Origin: Guptibacillus hwajinpoensis | GTDB lineage: Bacteria; Bacillota; Bacilli; Bacillales; Bacillaceae_O | Assembly: GCA_016841765.1 (NCBI GenBank) | Contig: JAENYN010000005.1 | Coordinates: 56,062 to 120,061, forward strand | Direction of reading: 5' to 3' | Length of the DNA: 64,000 nt | Part shown: piece by piece, positions 17,205 to 25,756 of the stretch | Layout: the number at the start of each line of letters is the position of its first letter | How positions within the stretch are numbered: position 1 is the stretch's first letter | Position numbers and translations under genes: made by a program | The notes under the pieces: generated by a model | Seen by the model: the letters and a program-made list of their open reading frames with translations, nothing else | Databases searched by the model: none | Told to the model about the DNA's origin: nothing

Positions 17205-18293
17205 TTGCGATTCGGTTTTTTATCGCTAGCTGAAGATCACGAGTCTCAATACGCCGCACAATTAGCCAGGCGGAGCAGGGACTTCGGTTTGGACTTTATT
17301 AAATTCACACCGTTTTCAATCGATCCGAAAACGGAATTGGCAGAGGGGCTTGTTTTCGATACAGCGAAAGGCGGATGGACAAAAGCCGTCCACCCTCTTC
17401 CGGAAATCATTTACGATCGCTGTTTTTATGGGATAACAGGCAGTTCGCCTGGAGACGGCAAAGCGATCGTTTCATGGCTCAAGCAAAGAGGAGACAGCCA
17501 TTTTATCGGAAACGGCCTGCCGGATAAGCTGAAAGTTGCGGCTATTATCAGCGCAGACAGCACACTGAAACACTATCTGCCGGAAACACACTCCGCCAGT
17601 TCGCCAGAAACGGTCATCGACTATATTGAAGCCAGGGGAAAAGTAATCTTGAAGCCTGCGGCTGGATCACAGGGCAAAGGCATTATCGTCATTGAAAAAG
17701 AGAAAGCATCATATATATGGTATGTCCAATCCAACAACATGCTGAAAACAACTGCCGTCACCGCTGATACGCTAAAAGCCTGGCTGAGACTCACGCTGGA
17801 TCGTGAGCAGTACTTGCTGCAGCCTTACTTACAGCTGATCGATCATGATGAACGGCCTTTTGATATCAGGATTCTTTTGCAAAAAGATGAAAACGGCGGC
17901 TGGGTGGAACGGGGGATCGGCGTACGCCGCGGACGTCCGGGAACAATCCTTTCAAACCTTCATGCAGGTGCTGCCCCTGTCTGTTATACGGACTGGACCG
18001 GACAGCTTTCAAAGCTTCAGGCAAGGATTGTCGAGGATGAAATTTTGACGATAACCGAACGCATTCCCGCTGTTCTCGAAAAAGCTTTCCCATCTTTATT
18101 CGAGCTGGGGATCGATCTTGGTGTGGCCCGCAACGGCAGTGTGTGGATTCTTGATATCAATTCAAAACCCGGCCACCAGTTAATCAGGTCCCTTTACCCT
18201 TCAAAAACCGACGGCCTGTACCGGGCACCGCTTGCCTATGCCGCCGGCCTCATTCGAAAAGGAGTGATCCAACGTGAGGAAAATCGTTTATGA
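17205..18293 (+). CDS. yheC: YheC/YheD-family ATP-grasp protein, YheC-like
   Basis: 362 residues, matching B. subtilis YheC in length and lacking most of the N-terminal domain of the other three paralogues. It opens RFGFLSLAEDHESQYA, followed by EIIYDRCFYG. The ATP-grasp core is VILKPAAGSQGKGIIVIE, a complete glycine loop, and GIDLGVARNGSVWILDINSKPG, with Asp and Asn for magnesium. The start is TTG at 17205: AAGGAGG sits 7 nt upstream and the alternative start at 17175 would bury that sequence. Its 3' end overlaps the next gene by 20 bp, so the genes are coupled. Homologues are described as spore-coat associated (family knowledge). Confidence 0.88.
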   Translation: MRFGFLSLAEDHESQYAAQLARRSRDFGLDFIKFTPFSIDPKTELAEGLVFDTAKGGWTKAVHPLPEIIYDRCFYGITGSSPGDGKAIVSWLKQRGDSHFIGNGLPDKLKVAAIISADSTLKHYLPETHSASSPETVIDYIEARGKVILKPAAGSQGKGIIVIEKEKASYIWYVQSNNMLKTTAVTADTLKAWLRLTLDREQYLLQPYLQLIDHDERPFDIRILLQKDENGGWVERGIGVRRGRPGTILSNLHAGAAPVCYTDWTGQLSKLQARIVEDEILTITERIPAVLEKAFPSLFELGIDLGVARNGSVWILDINSKPGHQLIRSLYPSKTDGLYRAPLAYAAGLIRKGVIQREENRL

Positions 18294-19641
18294 AATTCGC
18301 CAAACCTCAGATGACAGTGCATCCATCTTTGTTCCGGAAGATTTTTTCCCTTCTGTAGAAGGATGCACGTCCATTGCATTTGGACTTGCGGTACTACCCT
18401 GTACAATAAAAGCAGCGAAGCATCTGGACCGAACGGTGGAAATGTCTGCTTCCCTGTTCAGGGAACTCGGTATTCCCGCTGAAGGGCCGCTGCACTTGAT
18501 AGAGCATGACAATACACTGCATCTCGGACCGCTCGTCGGCATTTTCACCGCAGGGTTCACAGGTCAGAACCTGCGGCCGGCCGGTGAACGATCCTTCTTC
18601 TTTGCCCGGCTGCTGACTGCTGCAGGAACGGTTCATGCTCATGCTTTCATTTTCGGCAAGCACCATATCGACTGGGAACACGAAACCATAAAGGGGTACT
18701 TTTATACATCGGACGGCTGGGAACAAAAAACGGTTCCTTTCCCGCATGTGATTTATGACCGGCTCCCCAACCGCCGGACAGAAAGCCTGGACGAATTCCA
18801 GGAACTGCGCCGCCGCCTTCAGCTCGATTATTCGATTCCATGGTACAACCCGGGATTCTTTGATAAATGGACCATTCATGAAATTTTCGGCAAATACCCG
18901 AAAAGTGCCATCATGATTCCGACCGCTGTCAAAAGTCCGACAGCACAAGAGATCCAGGAATTGATCGACCGCTATGGCCAGGTCTATATCAAGCCAATCA
19001 ACGGTAGTCTGGGGAAGGGTGTCGTCCAGTTGATAAAGGACCAGGACGGAACATCTTACTATGCCCGGTTTCGCAGCGGCGGGAAAAATCGCCTGCGCCG
19101 CTATCCGTCCCTGGGCCAGCTGTTGCAGAGCATTTACCCCGATGAAAATTTTAATAGCCTGATGATTCAGCAAGGGATCATCCTGAAGCGGACGCAGGGG
19201 CAAAAGTACGACTTCAGAGTCCATACGAATAAAAACGAAGACGGACAATGGCAGGTAACCGGGATTGCCGCCAAACTTGCCGGCCCCGGGAGCCTGACCA
19301 CCCATCTCAGCAGCGGCGGTAAAGTTTTCACGCTGGAAGAGTTGTACATTGATGCGGCCGAACGGCGAAAAATCGAACGTACCATTTCTGAAGCCGTATT
19401 GCTTCTCAGTTCACTTCTCGACAGGCACTTGAAAGGGAACCTGGGTGAAGTCGGCTTTGATATCGGCATCGACAAAGAAAACAGGCTCTGGGTGTTTGAA
19501 GCCAACTCAAAGCCCGGACGGTCGATCTTTTATCACCCGGGCCTGAAGGAGTCGGAAATCCTGACGCGAAAGCTGCCGATCTCCTACGGCCTATACCTGG
19601 CCGAGAAAAACATCAAGTCCGGAAGACGGCTGAAAACATGA
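18274..19641 (+). CDS. yheD: YheC/YheD-family ATP-grasp protein, YheD-like
   Basis: 455 residues, matching B. subtilis YheD in length. The N-terminal domain contains HLGPLVGIFTAGF, and the joining motif is HVIYDRLPNRRTES. The ATP-grasp core VYIKPINGSLGKGVVQL and the end GFDIGIDKENRLWVFEANSKPGRS keep all expected nucleotide and metal ligands. The start is GTG at 18274, with AAGGAG upstream, inside the end of the previous gene. The stop overlaps the next ATG by 4 bp. Late-sporulation mother-cell expression is likely through the operon promoter. The ligase substrate is unknown. Confidence 0.9.
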   Translation: MRKIVYEIRQTSDDSASIFVPEDFFPSVEGCTSIAFGLAVLPCTIKAAKHLDRTVEMSASLFRELGIPAEGPLHLIEHDNTLHLGPLVGIFTAGFTGQNLRPAGERSFFFARLLTAAGTVHAHAFIFGKHHIDWEHETIKGYFYTSDGWEQKTVPFPHVIYDRLPNRRTESLDEFQELRRRLQLDYSIPWYNPGFFDKWTIHEIFGKYPKSAIMIPTAVKSPTAQEIQELIDRYGQVYIKPINGSLGKGVVQLIKDQDGTSYYARFRSGGKNRLRRYPSLGQLLQSIYPDENFNSLMIQQGIILKRTQGQKYDFRVHTNKNEDGQWQVTGIAAKLAGPGSLTTHLSSGGKVFTLEELYIDAAERRKIERTISEAVLLLSSLLDRHLKGNLGEVGFDIGIDKENRLWVFEANSKPGRSIFYHPGLKESEILTRKLPISYGLYLAEKNIKSGRRLKT

Positions 19642-20858
19642 TCATTTATTACGACCAGGCTTCTTCGACCTGGACCTGCCGTGGTGAGGGGAAAATCTGC
19701 ATCTTCGGAAAAAACGGAAGCATCAGCTCGCGGAAAAGCCCGGAATCGGCGGTGGCTTTTCCGGTACGAATGAATGAAAACCGGGCCGGGCCGCTTGTCG
19801 GGATTGCGGCATCTCCCGGTAAAAGGGCACGCTTTAAAGGGAACGTTGAATTTTTCGAGGACATCCAGCGGACACTGTTTAAAAAAGGCGGGATATCCTT
19901 TGTCTTTTCCCCGGCAGACTTCAACGGCGGACAGCTGGAGGGAGCCGTCTTTCTCCCTGTTGAAAACAGGTGGTCGACAGCCGTCTTTCCCTGCCCCGAT
20001 GTCATCTATAACCGGATTCCCGAACGCCGGTATGAACGCGGTGCAGCGGCGCAAACCTTCTTCTCCAGACTCCGGGAACTGAAAATCCCATATTTCAACG
20101 GCAACTTTTTCAATAAATGGGAAGCACTGAATGCTCTTCAGCATCATCCCGATATAAAAGTCCATATTCCCGAGACTGCCTCATTTGATGATGAATCAAT
20201 ATGGCGGGATCTTTTGGCTCGATACGGCACAGTTTTCATAAAACCGATCGACGGCTGTAAAGGCAAGGGAATTACAAAGCTTGAAAATAGGGACGGATCC
20301 CTGCTTCTCAGACAACAGAAAGAGCCTGCGGTTAAGTGTGAAGAAGAGACTTTGATAAACATGTTCAAAAAGAAACAATATCTTGTCCAGGCTGCTATCC
20401 AACTGCCGCTTTTTGAAGGAAGCCCTTATGATTTCAGGATTCTTTGCCATAAACATAACCAAACCTGGTCTGTCAGCGGTGTCGGCGTACGACAGGCCGG
20501 TGAACATGCGGTGACGACGCATGTTCCTCAAGGCGGAAAAATCCTTGACATAGATGAAGTTCCAATTCATCCCGACATCCGGGAGTTTAAACGGATCCTT
20601 CCTGAAATCGGAAAAACACTTGAGCAATTGGCGGGACCTTTATATGAATTTTCCGTCGATGCCGGCGTGTCCCCGGAAGGCCGCCTGGCTATTTTTGAGG
20701 CAAATGCCAAGCCGATGCGCTTTGATGAACCTGCAATCCGCAGCACCCACTTTGAAGCACTAACCGATCTCTTCATGGAGCTCGCTGATTTTCAGGAAGG
20801 AATCAGCAGGGGCCGTACAGAAATATTGGTACAGCCTGAAAAAATAATCGATGTATAA
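19638..20858 (+). CDS. YheC/YheD-family ATP-grasp protein, paralogue 4
   Basis: 406 residues, about 50 shorter than YheD in its N-terminal domain but retaining GPLVGIAASPG and DVIYNRIPERRYE. The glycine loop reads FIKPIDGCKGKGITKLE, with Cys in place of the usual Ser. The metal site SVDAGVSPEGRLAIFEANAKP is present. It starts at an ATGA overlap with yheD, and yheE follows 22 bp downstream, so it belongs to the operon. Each of the four copies differs at the glycine loop and N-terminus, which suggests divergence toward different substrates rather than dosage. Confidence 0.87.
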   Translation: MIIYYDQASSTWTCRGEGKICIFGKNGSISSRKSPESAVAFPVRMNENRAGPLVGIAASPGKRARFKGNVEFFEDIQRTLFKKGGISFVFSPADFNGGQLEGAVFLPVENRWSTAVFPCPDVIYNRIPERRYERGAAAQTFFSRLRELKIPYFNGNFFNKWEALNALQHHPDIKVHIPETASFDDESIWRDLLARYGTVFIKPIDGCKGKGITKLENRDGSLLLRQQKEPAVKCEEETLINMFKKKQYLVQAAIQLPLFEGSPYDFRILCHKHNQTWSVSGVGVRQAGEHAVTTHVPQGGKILDIDEVPIHPDIREFKRILPEIGKTLEQLAGPLYEFSVDAGVSPEGRLAIFEANAKPMRFDEPAIRSTHFEALTDLFMELADFQEGISRGRTEILVQPEKIIDV

Positions 20859-20879
20859 CAGGATGCAGGAGGGACACCA

Positions 20880-21092
20880 ATGATTTCACACTTCCAATAC
20901 AAACCGAAAAACCCAAAACTCCAAATGGGCGGCTGGACCTTTTCTTTCTTTCATAAAGGTATACGGTACCAGGGAACATACGAAAAGAATGGGGAAATCC
21001 GCTGGGACGGAGAGGCGCCTCCGGGAGAAGATGAAAAAACACTGAAGTCACATGTACACGAATTGATGCTTTATCATGTCTATGAAGACTGA
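20880..21092 (+). CDS. yheE: Small protein YheE (DUF5342)
   Basis: 70 residues, beginning MISHFQYKPKNPKLQMGGWTFSF and ending in an acidic ELMLYHVYED. AGGAGG precedes the ATG by 6 nt. Its position at the end of the yheC/yheD operon matches B. subtilis. It has no membrane segment or signal peptide. The pattern of aromatic residues suggests a small beta fold. Function is unknown; co-transcription suggests a partner or substrate of the ATP-grasp proteins, which is only an inference. Confidence 0.85.
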   Translation: MISHFQYKPKNPKLQMGGWTFSFFHKGIRYQGTYEKNGEIRWDGEAPPGEDEKTLKSHVHELMLYHVYED

Positions 21093-21175
21093 TCCGGCTT
21101 CTGCTTTATCTGGAAATATTTACGTCCGTTAATTCCGGGCCTCCCGGCTTATCCTATACACAAGGGGTGAAGGAT

Positions 21176-21358
21176 ATGAAACGGACAAAGCCCGACTCAT
21201 TGCACGAAGGCAGGGATAAAATGTTTATGGATGTCGACCGGATGATTAATGAAGGCCTTGCAGGCGGTACTGTCATCCAGCGGGATCGGGAGCAAATTGA
21301 AGAAGCTCGTGACCTTGTTGAGGAAGATCCGCCAAATCATAACGGTCCCGGCCGTTGA
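21176..21358 (+). CDS. Small hydrophilic protein of unknown function
   Basis: 60 residues, strongly charged, with MFMDVDRMINEGLAGGTV in the middle and EEARDLVEEDPP near the end. The ATG at 21176 has AAGGGGTG 6 nt upstream; a GTG at 21167 is in frame but overlaps that ribosome site. It lies 84 bp after yheE and may be read through from that operon or expressed separately. The sequence resembles small proteins widespread in bacilli, but I cannot assign a family. Confidence 0.7.
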   Translation: MKRTKPDSLHEGRDKMFMDVDRMINEGLAGGTVIQRDREQIEEARDLVEEDPPNHNGPGR

Positions 21359-21471
21359 CACCGACGCCATTAAAGCCGCCGGCTGAAAGTCTTCACATGA
21401 AGAAAGAGGCGCAGTTGTTTCCCTTATCCAGTACCACTGTGCCGAAGTGCTTCATTTTAAGCTTTCCTACG

Positions 21472-21505
21472 AAAAAAAGCCTTAATCGCTGTGATTAAGG
21501 CTTTT
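21472..21505. terminator. Bidirectional terminator
   Basis: AAAAAGCCTTAATC, loop GCTGT, GATTAAGGCTTTT. It serves the yhe operon on the + strand and the CsoR/CstR-type gene on the minus strand. Confidence 0.8.
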
Positions 21506-21517
21506 CCTTTTTCGTGC

Positions 21518-21778
21518 CTATCGACTTTTGACAATCATTTGCACTGCTTCTTGAATGACATCTTCAGCACTTTCACCAAGATCATCCTGTTGGCGGATGC
21601 ATGTTTCAAGGTTTTTCGCCACTACGTATCCGATTGCGCGATCTATCGCTGAACGTGCAGCGGTCAGCTGCATAATAACATCTTTACATTCTTTATCTTC
21701 TTCCATCATGCGCAGTATTCCGCGCACCTGGCCTTCTATCCTTTTTAGGCGGTTTTTCATATCTTGAGGATATTCCAT
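21518..21778 (-). CDS. CsoR-family repressor, CstR-like (persulfide-sensing type)
   Basis: 86 residues, the all-helical DUF156/CsoR fold: MKNRLKRIEGQVRGILRMMEEDKECKDVIMQLTAARSAID. CsoR copper sensors use Cys, His and Cys. Here the positions are Cys31, Asn56 and Cys60, so the histidine is replaced and only the two cysteines remain. Cys31 and Cys60 are the residues that staphylococcal CstR uses to sense persulfides. The ATG at 21778 has AAGGGAGA 8 nt upstream; the longer frame to 21847 lacks a ribosome site. No sulfurtransferase, rhodanese or exporter gene lies beside it, so its targets are elsewhere. A metal sensor with unusual ligands is the alternative. Confidence 0.85.
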   Translation of the reverse strand: MEYPQDMKNRLKRIEGQVRGILRMMEEDKECKDVIMQLTAARSAIDRAIGYVVAKNLETCIRQQDDLGESAEDVIQEAVQMIVKSR

Positions 21779-22080
21779 GCCGCAACTCTCCCTTCGGTTC
21801 AATATGGAACGGATAACTGTAACGCGTACGTTAATTTGTGAATACATTCACATTCTTTCTACAGTTTCAGTATAGTCCAAAACCATCATTACGTATTTGC
21901 TATTATTGACAACTTTATGTTTTTTACTATCCGATAAAAAGTGTGAAGATTTTATAAAGAATGTGTTTTATTCATTATATTATACTTGGGGGCGTTTCGT
22001 AAAACCTCTTCTTTTCATTTTAGGAGGATTTTACCGAACCTGATATACTGAAGATGACTTCCGAAAGAAAGGATTTTACT

Positions 22081-22992
22081 ATGCTGGAACAGTTAAAACT
22101 GCTTTTTAAAAGCCTAATCATCCTGAATAAAGATACTTCTGCCCTCAAAGACGGATACCAGTGGTTCAAATTGAAAGACGGAACAGTGGCAGGCATCCAT
22201 GAAAATGAACTGACCGGTAAAGATGAAGCACTGTTGACATTGATGCTCACCCCCTATGAGCCGGAGCTTGCGGCACTGAGTGAGAAACAGAAATTATGGC
22301 ATGATGTGCTGTTCAAGGCCCGTGCCCCGCACAGCTATGAGAAACTGTCGGAACTTGCCGAGATGCCTTTCCAGCTTGTCCATATAGCGCTGAATGCCCC
22401 GCCTTCCGACCAGATTCTTTTTCAAGAGGCGATCCAGAGCCTGTTCCCGCTGCCGGTTACGCTTCTATGGGAGAACCCCCAACTTGGGGTCATCATTATC
22501 GAACGTTCAAACCTTCATAAGGAGCCTTATCTCTTTAACGAAGTGACCCAGACATTGATGAGTGATTTTTACATCCGCCTCTCCCTTTTCATCGGCAGTG
22601 CGGCAAATCGGCTGGAAGAAGCTTCGACCCGTTATTTCCGGGAGCAATCCGCTTTCCGCCTAATGCAGCAGGGTTTTCCCGGCCAGGATGTATACTTTAT
22701 CCATGAAGCCCTGCCATTTTTAGTTATGAAACAAGCCGGCGAGGATGTTAAACTCGGGTTCCGCGAACTGATTTTAAGTGCGGTCGAAGATGATGAGAAT
22801 TTGCTTGATACGGTAAAAGCTTATCTTGAAGCAAACATGAATCTTTCTCTTACAGCAAAAAACCAGTTCATGCACCGGAACACCGTCCAATACCGGCTCG
22901 ATAAGTTCATGGAGAAAACCGGAATCGATTTGAAAGAATTCAGCGGTGCCGTCACCACTTATCTTGCATTATTAATTGAAACCCATGACTGA
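22081..22992 (+). CDS. yxkF: PucR-type transcriptional regulator YxkF
   Basis: 303 residues. The C-terminal ~60 form a PucR-type helix-turn-helix: TVKAYLEANMNLSLTAKNQFMHRNTVQYRLDKF. The N-terminal two thirds match no ligand domain I can name. AAAGGA lies 7 nt before the ATG at 22081, preferred over the ATG at 22054. The gene precedes msmX with a terminator between them, the same arrangement as yxkF-msmX in B. subtilis. Control of the shared sugar-transport ATPase is a reasonable inference but is not shown by the sequence. Confidence 0.83.
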   Translation: MLEQLKLLFKSLIILNKDTSALKDGYQWFKLKDGTVAGIHENELTGKDEALLTLMLTPYEPELAALSEKQKLWHDVLFKARAPHSYEKLSELAEMPFQLVHIALNAPPSDQILFQEAIQSLFPLPVTLLWENPQLGVIIIERSNLHKEPYLFNEVTQTLMSDFYIRLSLFIGSAANRLEEASTRYFREQSAFRLMQQGFPGQDVYFIHEALPFLVMKQAGEDVKLGFRELILSAVEDDENLLDTVKAYLEANMNLSLTAKNQFMHRNTVQYRLDKFMEKTGIDLKEFSGAVTTYLALLIETHD

Positions 22993-23025
22993 GCCCGGGA
23001 CTTTTTCCAGCCCGGGTTTTTGTTT
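22991..23025 (+). terminator. Terminator of yxkF
   Basis: GCCCGGG, a ten-base loop and GCCCGGG followed by TTTTTG, directly after the stop codon. Confidence 0.75.
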
Positions 23026-23142
23026 GTATAATATGCTTAATCTTTTAAGACGTCTTTGTGCACTTCACACATTTACGAAAGGGCTTTCAAAAGTTAGACT
23101 GGCCTTAGAAGCAAATCAAACTTAATTCCGGGAGGCACTAAC

Positions 23143-24240
23143 ATGGCTGAACTCAAACTTGACCATATTTATAAAGTGTATGACAAAGACGTAACCGCCG
23201 TAGAAGATTTCAACCTTCATATTCAGGACAAGGAATTCATTGTATTTGTCGGACCTTCAGGCTGCGGTAAGTCAACGACGCTGCGAATGATCGCCGGCCT
23301 CGAGGAAATCTCTGACGGTGACTTTTATATCGACGAAAAGCGCATGAATGATGTCGCTCCTAAAGACCGCGACATTGCAATGGTTTTCCAGAACTATGCT
23401 CTTTATCCGCATATGAACGTGTATGACAACATGGCGTTCGGTTTGAAACTCCGTAAATTCCCTAAAGATGAGATCGACCGCCGCGTGAAGGATGCAGCCC
23501 GCATTCTTGGGCTGGAAGAATACCTTGACCGGAAACCGAAAGCCCTATCCGGCGGGCAGCGGCAGCGTGTTGCACTCGGACGCGCCATCGTCCGTGATGC
23601 GAAAGTTTTCTTGATGGACGAACCCCTTTCCAATCTCGATGCAAAACTTCGTGTCCAGATGCGCGCTGAAATCATCAAACTCCATAAACGTCTTGATACG
23701 ACAACGATTTATGTAACCCATGACCAGACGGAAGCGATGACAATGGCAACACGACTTGTCGTCATGAAAGACGGAATCATCCAGCAGGTCGGCTCCCCTA
23801 AGGACGTTTATGAATTGCCAGAGAATGTGTTTGTCGGCGGCTTCATCGGCTCTCCGGCCATGAACTTCCTGTCCGGAACAGTCAAAGACGGCTTTTTCCA
23901 GATGGAAAACGTGAAAGTTGAAATCCCTGAAGGAAAAATGAAGCTTCTCCGTAAAGGAAACTATGTGAATAAAGAGGTCATCCTCGGCGTCAGGCCTGAA
24001 GACTTCCATGATGAACCTGTTTTCATTGAAGCTTCTGCCGGGACAAAAGTGAATGCCCATATCGATGTGGCTGAATTGATGGGTGCGGAGACATTCCTGT
24101 ACTCAACAATTGAAAACCAGGATTTCGTCGCCCGAATCGACTCCCGCACCGACATCCAGAGCGGGGACACAATCGAACTTGCCCTTGACATGAACAAAGC
24201 CCACTTCTTTGATGCCGAAACAGAAGAACGCATCCGTTGA
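23143..24240 (+). CDS. msmX: Multiple-sugar ABC transporter ATPase MsmX
   Basis: 365 residues. It energises several carbohydrate ABC importers by ATP hydrolysis at the inner face of the membrane. Walker [10 protein letters not shown] is at 37-45, the Q-loop [10 protein letters not shown] follows, the signature [14 protein letters not shown] is near 134, and Walker B is [12 protein letters not shown]. The C-terminal ~130 residues form the TOBE/MOI regulatory domain of the MalK/UgpC group. GGGAGG precedes the ATG. There are no permease or binding-protein genes nearby, as expected of a shared ATPase. It ends at a long hairpin terminator. Confidence 0.95.
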   Translation: MAELKLDHIYKVYDKDVTAVEDFNLHIQDKEFIVFVGPSGCGKSTTLRMIAGLEEISDGDFYIDEKRMNDVAPKDRDIAMVFQNYALYPHMNVYDNMAFGLKLRKFPKDEIDRRVKDAARILGLEEYLDRKPKALSGGQRQRVALGRAIVRDAKVFLMDEPLSNLDAKLRVQMRAEIIKLHKRLDTTTIYVTHDQTEAMTMATRLVVMKDGIIQQVGSPKDVYELPENVFVGGFIGSPAMNFLSGTVKDGFFQMENVKVEIPEGKMKLLRKGNYVNKEVILGVRPEDFHDEPVFIEASAGTKVNAHIDVAELMGAETFLYSTIENQDFVARIDSRTDIQSGDTIELALDMNKAHFFDAETEERIR

Positions 24241-24292
24241 TAGGCTGTCATAGTACCCATTAACTGAACCCTTTGTAACAAAATATAACTAA

Positions 24293-24348
24293 CAAGAAGA
24301 ACAGCGGCCTAATGGTGACATTAATGGCTGGCTGTTCTTCTTTTTTTG
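24293..24348 (+). terminator. Terminator of msmX
   Basis: AGAAGAACAGC pairs with GCTGTTCTTCT, with an inner CCTAATG/CATTAATGG stem, followed by seven T. Repeat copy A begins 4 bp later. Confidence 0.8.
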
Positions 24349-24351
24349 ATT

Positions 24352-24487
24352 GGCTGTGTTAAAGCTCAATGTCGATTTTTTTACTAGTTGATTGGAGTGG
24401 AAGGTGCCAGACTCCAGCGGGAGTAGCGCCCGCCCCGCGGAAAGCGAGCCCTTGCAGCGGAAATCAACACTAGCGTTTAACAGAGCC
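24352..24487 (+). repeat. MITE-like repeat, copy A
   Basis: Imperfect terminal inverted repeats of about 25 bp: GGCTGTGTTAAAGCTCAATG at the left, and the right end reads AGGCTCTGTTAAACGCTAGT in reverse complement. Inside are TTGATTGGAGTGGAAGG and the GC-rich CGCCCGCCCCGCGGAAAGCG. It lacks the middle segment present in copy B. It has no coding capacity. Confidence 0.8.
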
Positions 24488-24698
24488 TTTTGATAAAAAA
24501 TAATGGAATTGAATCTGAACCTCCCCGTTAATCCTTCTTATAATAACTTTTCTGCGGGAAAGATTGCAGAAGAAGAAAACATCAGAGATTTTCGATAACA
24601 GAGAGTCATCTCATTATAAGAACACTGGGCTTGATTGCTTTATTTTATCCAAACCACGGTTGAATTAAATAAAGCCGGGAATTCTTACTACGAGCCAG

Positions 24699-24824
24699 TT
24701 GATTGAAGCGGAAGGGGCTCGACTCCAGCGGGAGTAGCGGGACAGCTGAGACCCCGCACGAGCGCAGCGATGAGGAGGCTCAGCGCCCGCCCCGCGGAAA
24801 GCGAGCCCCTGCAGCGGAAATCAA
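24699..24824 (+). repeat. MITE-like repeat, copy B (core with middle segment, no outer ends)
   Basis: It runs from TTGATTGAAGCGGAAGGGGC to GCAGCGGAAATCAA and includes the GGGACAGCTGAGACCCCGCA segment missing from copy A. The outer GGCTGTGTTAAA ends are absent. Copies A and B fill most of the 700-bp gap between msmX and the zinc-ribbon gene; the remainder shows no gene. Confidence 0.8.
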
Positions 24825-24943
24825 TTCCCTGTTCTAAAGTGCTATTTTGATGAATTGATTAAGAATACTTACTCCATTAAAGTGGGCAACAATGGAAGAA
24901 TACATTTTCCTTTCAACCAGACCTCTTCTCCATGGACCATTTC

Positions 24944-25201
24944 TTACCGAATGATTTCATTAATAAGCCGTGTTTCTTTCTTACCGCATGCAAGACAATA
25001 AAAAAGATGGGGACATTGATGGGCTTTGCGGTCATCCGGATATCCATCCACCAGTTTCATGTCTTCAATTTCCTGATAAGCGCTATAATCATCGAAATAA
25101 TCCATCACTTTTCCTTCATCTTGCATTTTCCGGCTGCACTCCGGGCATTCAACATCATTGAGCTCATCATCCAGCCGGTTGCAAAGCGGACAAATATACA
25201 T
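24944..25201 (-). CDS. Small zinc-ribbon-like protein
   Basis: 85 residues with three Cys pairs: CPLC at 4-7, CPEC near 19 and CLACGK near 70, with HQCPHLFYC between. The first two pairs are spaced like a zinc ribbon. The rest is acidic. GGAAGGG lies 9 nt upstream of the ATG. It has no operon partner; the SASP gene lies upstream with its own signals. Function unknown. Small treble-clef or ribbon proteins of this size in bacilli are often uncharacterised. Confidence 0.75.
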   Translation of the reverse strand: MYICPLCNRLDDELNDVECPECSRKMQDEGKVMDYFDDYSAYQEIEDMKLVDGYPDDRKAHQCPHLFYCLACGKKETRLINEIIR

Positions 25202-25326
25202 AGCATTCTTCCCTTCCGCTTTCTGCTTTTATTTTTCCTTACCTTTTTTATGTATCAGAAAAACCTTGCATAAATTGGAAAGGAGACAGATCTTCATCTG
25301 CCTCCCTTTAAAGCCATGTTATTTAA

Positions 25327-25536
25327 TTACTGTTGCTGGTATCCACCCATTTGCTGCTGGGCCATAGATACTAAACGCTTGGTGATTTCTCCACCAACTG
25401 AACCGTTAGCACGGGAAGTTGTTTCAGCGCCAAGGTTTACACCGAACTCAGAAGCGATTTCATACTTCATTTGATCGATAGCACGCTCGGCTCCTGGTAC
25501 TAGAAGTTGGTTGCTTGAACCGTTGTTGTTAGCCAT
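25327..25536 (-). CDS. Alpha/beta-type small acid-soluble spore protein (SASP)
   Basis: 69 residues. It coats spore DNA and protects it from UV and hydrolysis. The two family signatures are present: [33 protein letters not shown] and the GPR protease site region around EIASEFG. The glutamine-rich tail ([12 protein letters not shown]) is typical. AGGAGGTGAT precedes the ATG at 25536; the longer frame to 25590 is not used. A sigma-G-like promoter lies just upstream. Which member of the multigene SASP family it is cannot be decided. Confidence 0.96.
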   Translation of the reverse strand: MANNNGSSNQLLVPGAERAIDQMKYEIASEFGVNLGAETTSRANGSVGGEITKRLVSMAQQQMGGYQQQ

Positions 25537-25559
25537 TTGTATCACCTCCTGTGTAATCA

Positions 25560-25589
25560 TATTGTGTGAAAAACAGATAAGGTTATACA
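25560..25589 (-). promoter_or_regulatory. Sigma-G-like promoter of the SASP gene
   Basis: On the minus strand TGTATA (25584-25589) and CACAATA (25560-25566) are 17 bp apart, close to the forespore consensus TGAATA and CATACTA. The product type makes a forespore promoter expected. Confidence 0.5.
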
Positions 25590-25720
25590 TGAAATTAAAA
25601 TGGTAAATTATGTAGGTTTTTCGATTGTTGCTTTCGCGAACTTCCCTTGCTCGCGCAGCTCCATATCACTGGTCACCATTAAATGCAATAAGCCATGCCG
25701 CTTTTTAAAGCAAAGAAACC

Positions 25721-25754
25721 AAAAAACTGGAGCCGCCCGGGCTCCAGTTTTTTT
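25721..25754. terminator. Terminator of fumC
   Basis: AAAAAACTGGAGC, loop CGCCCG, GCTCCAGTTTTTTT. Both strands end in a run of T or A; it lies 3 bp past the fumC stop. Confidence 0.85.
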
Positions 25755-25756
25755 GG

